5,987 nucleotides of DNA, taken from Treponema sp. Its GTDB lineage: Bacteria > Spirochaetota > Spirochaetia > Treponematales > Treponemataceae. Each line of letters starts with the position of its first letter. Within the stretch, counting starts at the first letter, position 1. The translations under genes and the position numbers were made by a program. Below the pieces are notes generated by a model. That model was not told the DNA's origin. It saw only the letters and a program-made list of their open reading frames with translations, and did no database searches. Location: assembly GCA_017613485.1 (NCBI GenBank), contig JAGADS010000012.1:1-5987 (forward strand). The letters run 5' to 3'. Below are positions 5,353-5,987 of the stretch, piece after piece.

Positions 5353-5987
5353 TTGAAACTTTGGCGGCATGCATTTGTCATTGCGGCAGTAATTTCTTCT
5401 CTATGCATTTTCTCCTGTGCAAGTACACCAAAACCGAATGGCGGTAATTCTGGGGAACGGGAATCTTCCACAGGACGCAAATGGGGCAGTTCTGATTCTG
5501 ATGATTCATCACATTCAGGAACAGCGCAGGACGGTCAGTCTGTGGCAGGCTCAATTGGAGGTTCCTCAGGTTCATCGGGTTCAGGGACCAGCCTGGGGGT
5601 GAGCATTTCATTTCCAAAGTCAAAGGGATCATATTTCTATTCAATTGACAAAAAGGCGCTGGACTATGCTGAAAACGGTTCTCCGTCATCGTTAAAGCTG
5701 GCAATATCAGAGCTTCATAAACCGGCCTCGGAGGAATATACACCGGTAGAGCAGGTATTGCTTGAGATATGTGAGCGCGTAATGAAAATCGTGTGGCCAT
5801 CAGAGATAATGAACTACGAATACAGCCGGGTCACTCATTCAAATCCATACACTCCTGCAATTGATTCTGCGGAAAAAGGCATATTCGACTCAAGCACAGG
5901 AAACTCTGATTTTTATACACTTATGCTTCCGACTTTGCTTCTGGTAACTAGGCCTTCAACAAGCGATTATTATCCTGAATACGAGAA
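5353..5987 (+). CDS. Partial lipoprotein with Ser/Gly-rich linker, TTG start
   Basis: The frame is open from the TTG at 5353 to the window end (211 codons plus 2 bases), so the C-terminus is missing. No ATG or GTG lies in this frame near the start, while the TTG gives a complete lipoprotein signal: M-K-L-W-R-H, hydrophobic 8-20, then C-I-F-S-Cys22, followed by A-S-T-P. Residues 23 to about 77 form a low-complexity Ser/Gly/Asp linker (for example GSIGGSSGSSGSG). Such a tether lets a folded domain stand off the membrane. From about 78 the sequence becomes ordered: a short beta stretch (VSISFPKSKGSYFYS), then a helical part with E-Q-V-L-L-E-I-C-E-R and I-V-W-P-S-E. I do not recognise a family. 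It starts 2 bases after the stop of the six-helix membrane protein and is almost certainly co-transcribed with it, so the two products may act together in the envelope. Confidence 0.85.
   Translation, partial: MKLWRHAFVIAAVISSLCIFSCASTPKPNGGNSGERESSTGRKWGSSDSDDSSHSGTAQDGQSVAGSIGGSSGSSGSGTSLGVSISFPKSKGSYFYSIDKKALDYAENGSPSSLKLAISELHKPASEEYTPVEQVLLEICERVMKIVWPSEIMNYEYSRVTHSNPYTPAIDSAEKGIFDSSTGNSDFYTLMLPTLLLVTRPSTSDYYPEYE

Noticed and set aside
5378..5800. Minus-strand open frame of 140 codons
   Set aside because: It is a shadow of the TTG-start lipoprotein gene, whose Ser/Gly-rich codons keep the opposite strand open.

Overview
The window looks like chromosomal sequence from a spirochaete, most likely a Treponema-type host-associated or free-living species. 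This is inferred from the style of the proteins and not from a marker gene. Two predicted lipoproteins have relaxed, Phe/Ser-rich lipoboxes ending in F-S-C. There is also a large exported TPR/transglutaminase-like protein and a small polytopic protein with repeated Trp-Pro membrane motifs. No rRNA, tRNA, CRISPR array, transposase or phage gene is visible.

Layout: five protein genes surround one divergent promoter region at about 4645-4738. Leftward (minus strand) run a 355-aa TPR-like lipoprotein gene (3577-4644), a 1065-aa exported multidomain gene (285-3482), and the start of a small exported-protein gene that leaves the window at base 1 (1-201). Rightward (plus strand) run a 203-aa six-helix membrane protein (4739-5350) and, 2 bases later, a lipoprotein that begins with TTG and leaves the window at 5987. 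Gaps between genes are all under 100 bases, and no clear intrinsic terminator is seen in them.

All five products are predicted to be exported or membrane-embedded, so this is an envelope-directed locus. The centrepiece is the 1065-aa protein. Its order is signal peptide, charged helical N-terminal region, TolB/propeller-like strands, TPR, beta-sandwich, transglutaminase-like core with Cys and His but Glu at the usual Asp position, and C-terminal TPR. With the TPR lipoprotein it may form a periplasmic or envelope assembly; that is inference. The plus-strand pair looks like a translationally coupled membrane protein and lipoprotein unit.

Promoter-like hexamers with 17-base spacers can be read by eye in front of four genes. 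For the minus-strand genes the -10 sits so close to the gene that the predicted transcripts would be leaderless (TPR lipoprotein) or would begin almost at the Shine-Dalgarno (the other two). The leftmost gene is clearly more AT-rich than the rest. It is separated from its neighbour by three tandem copies of a 7-bp repeat, which may mark a junction.
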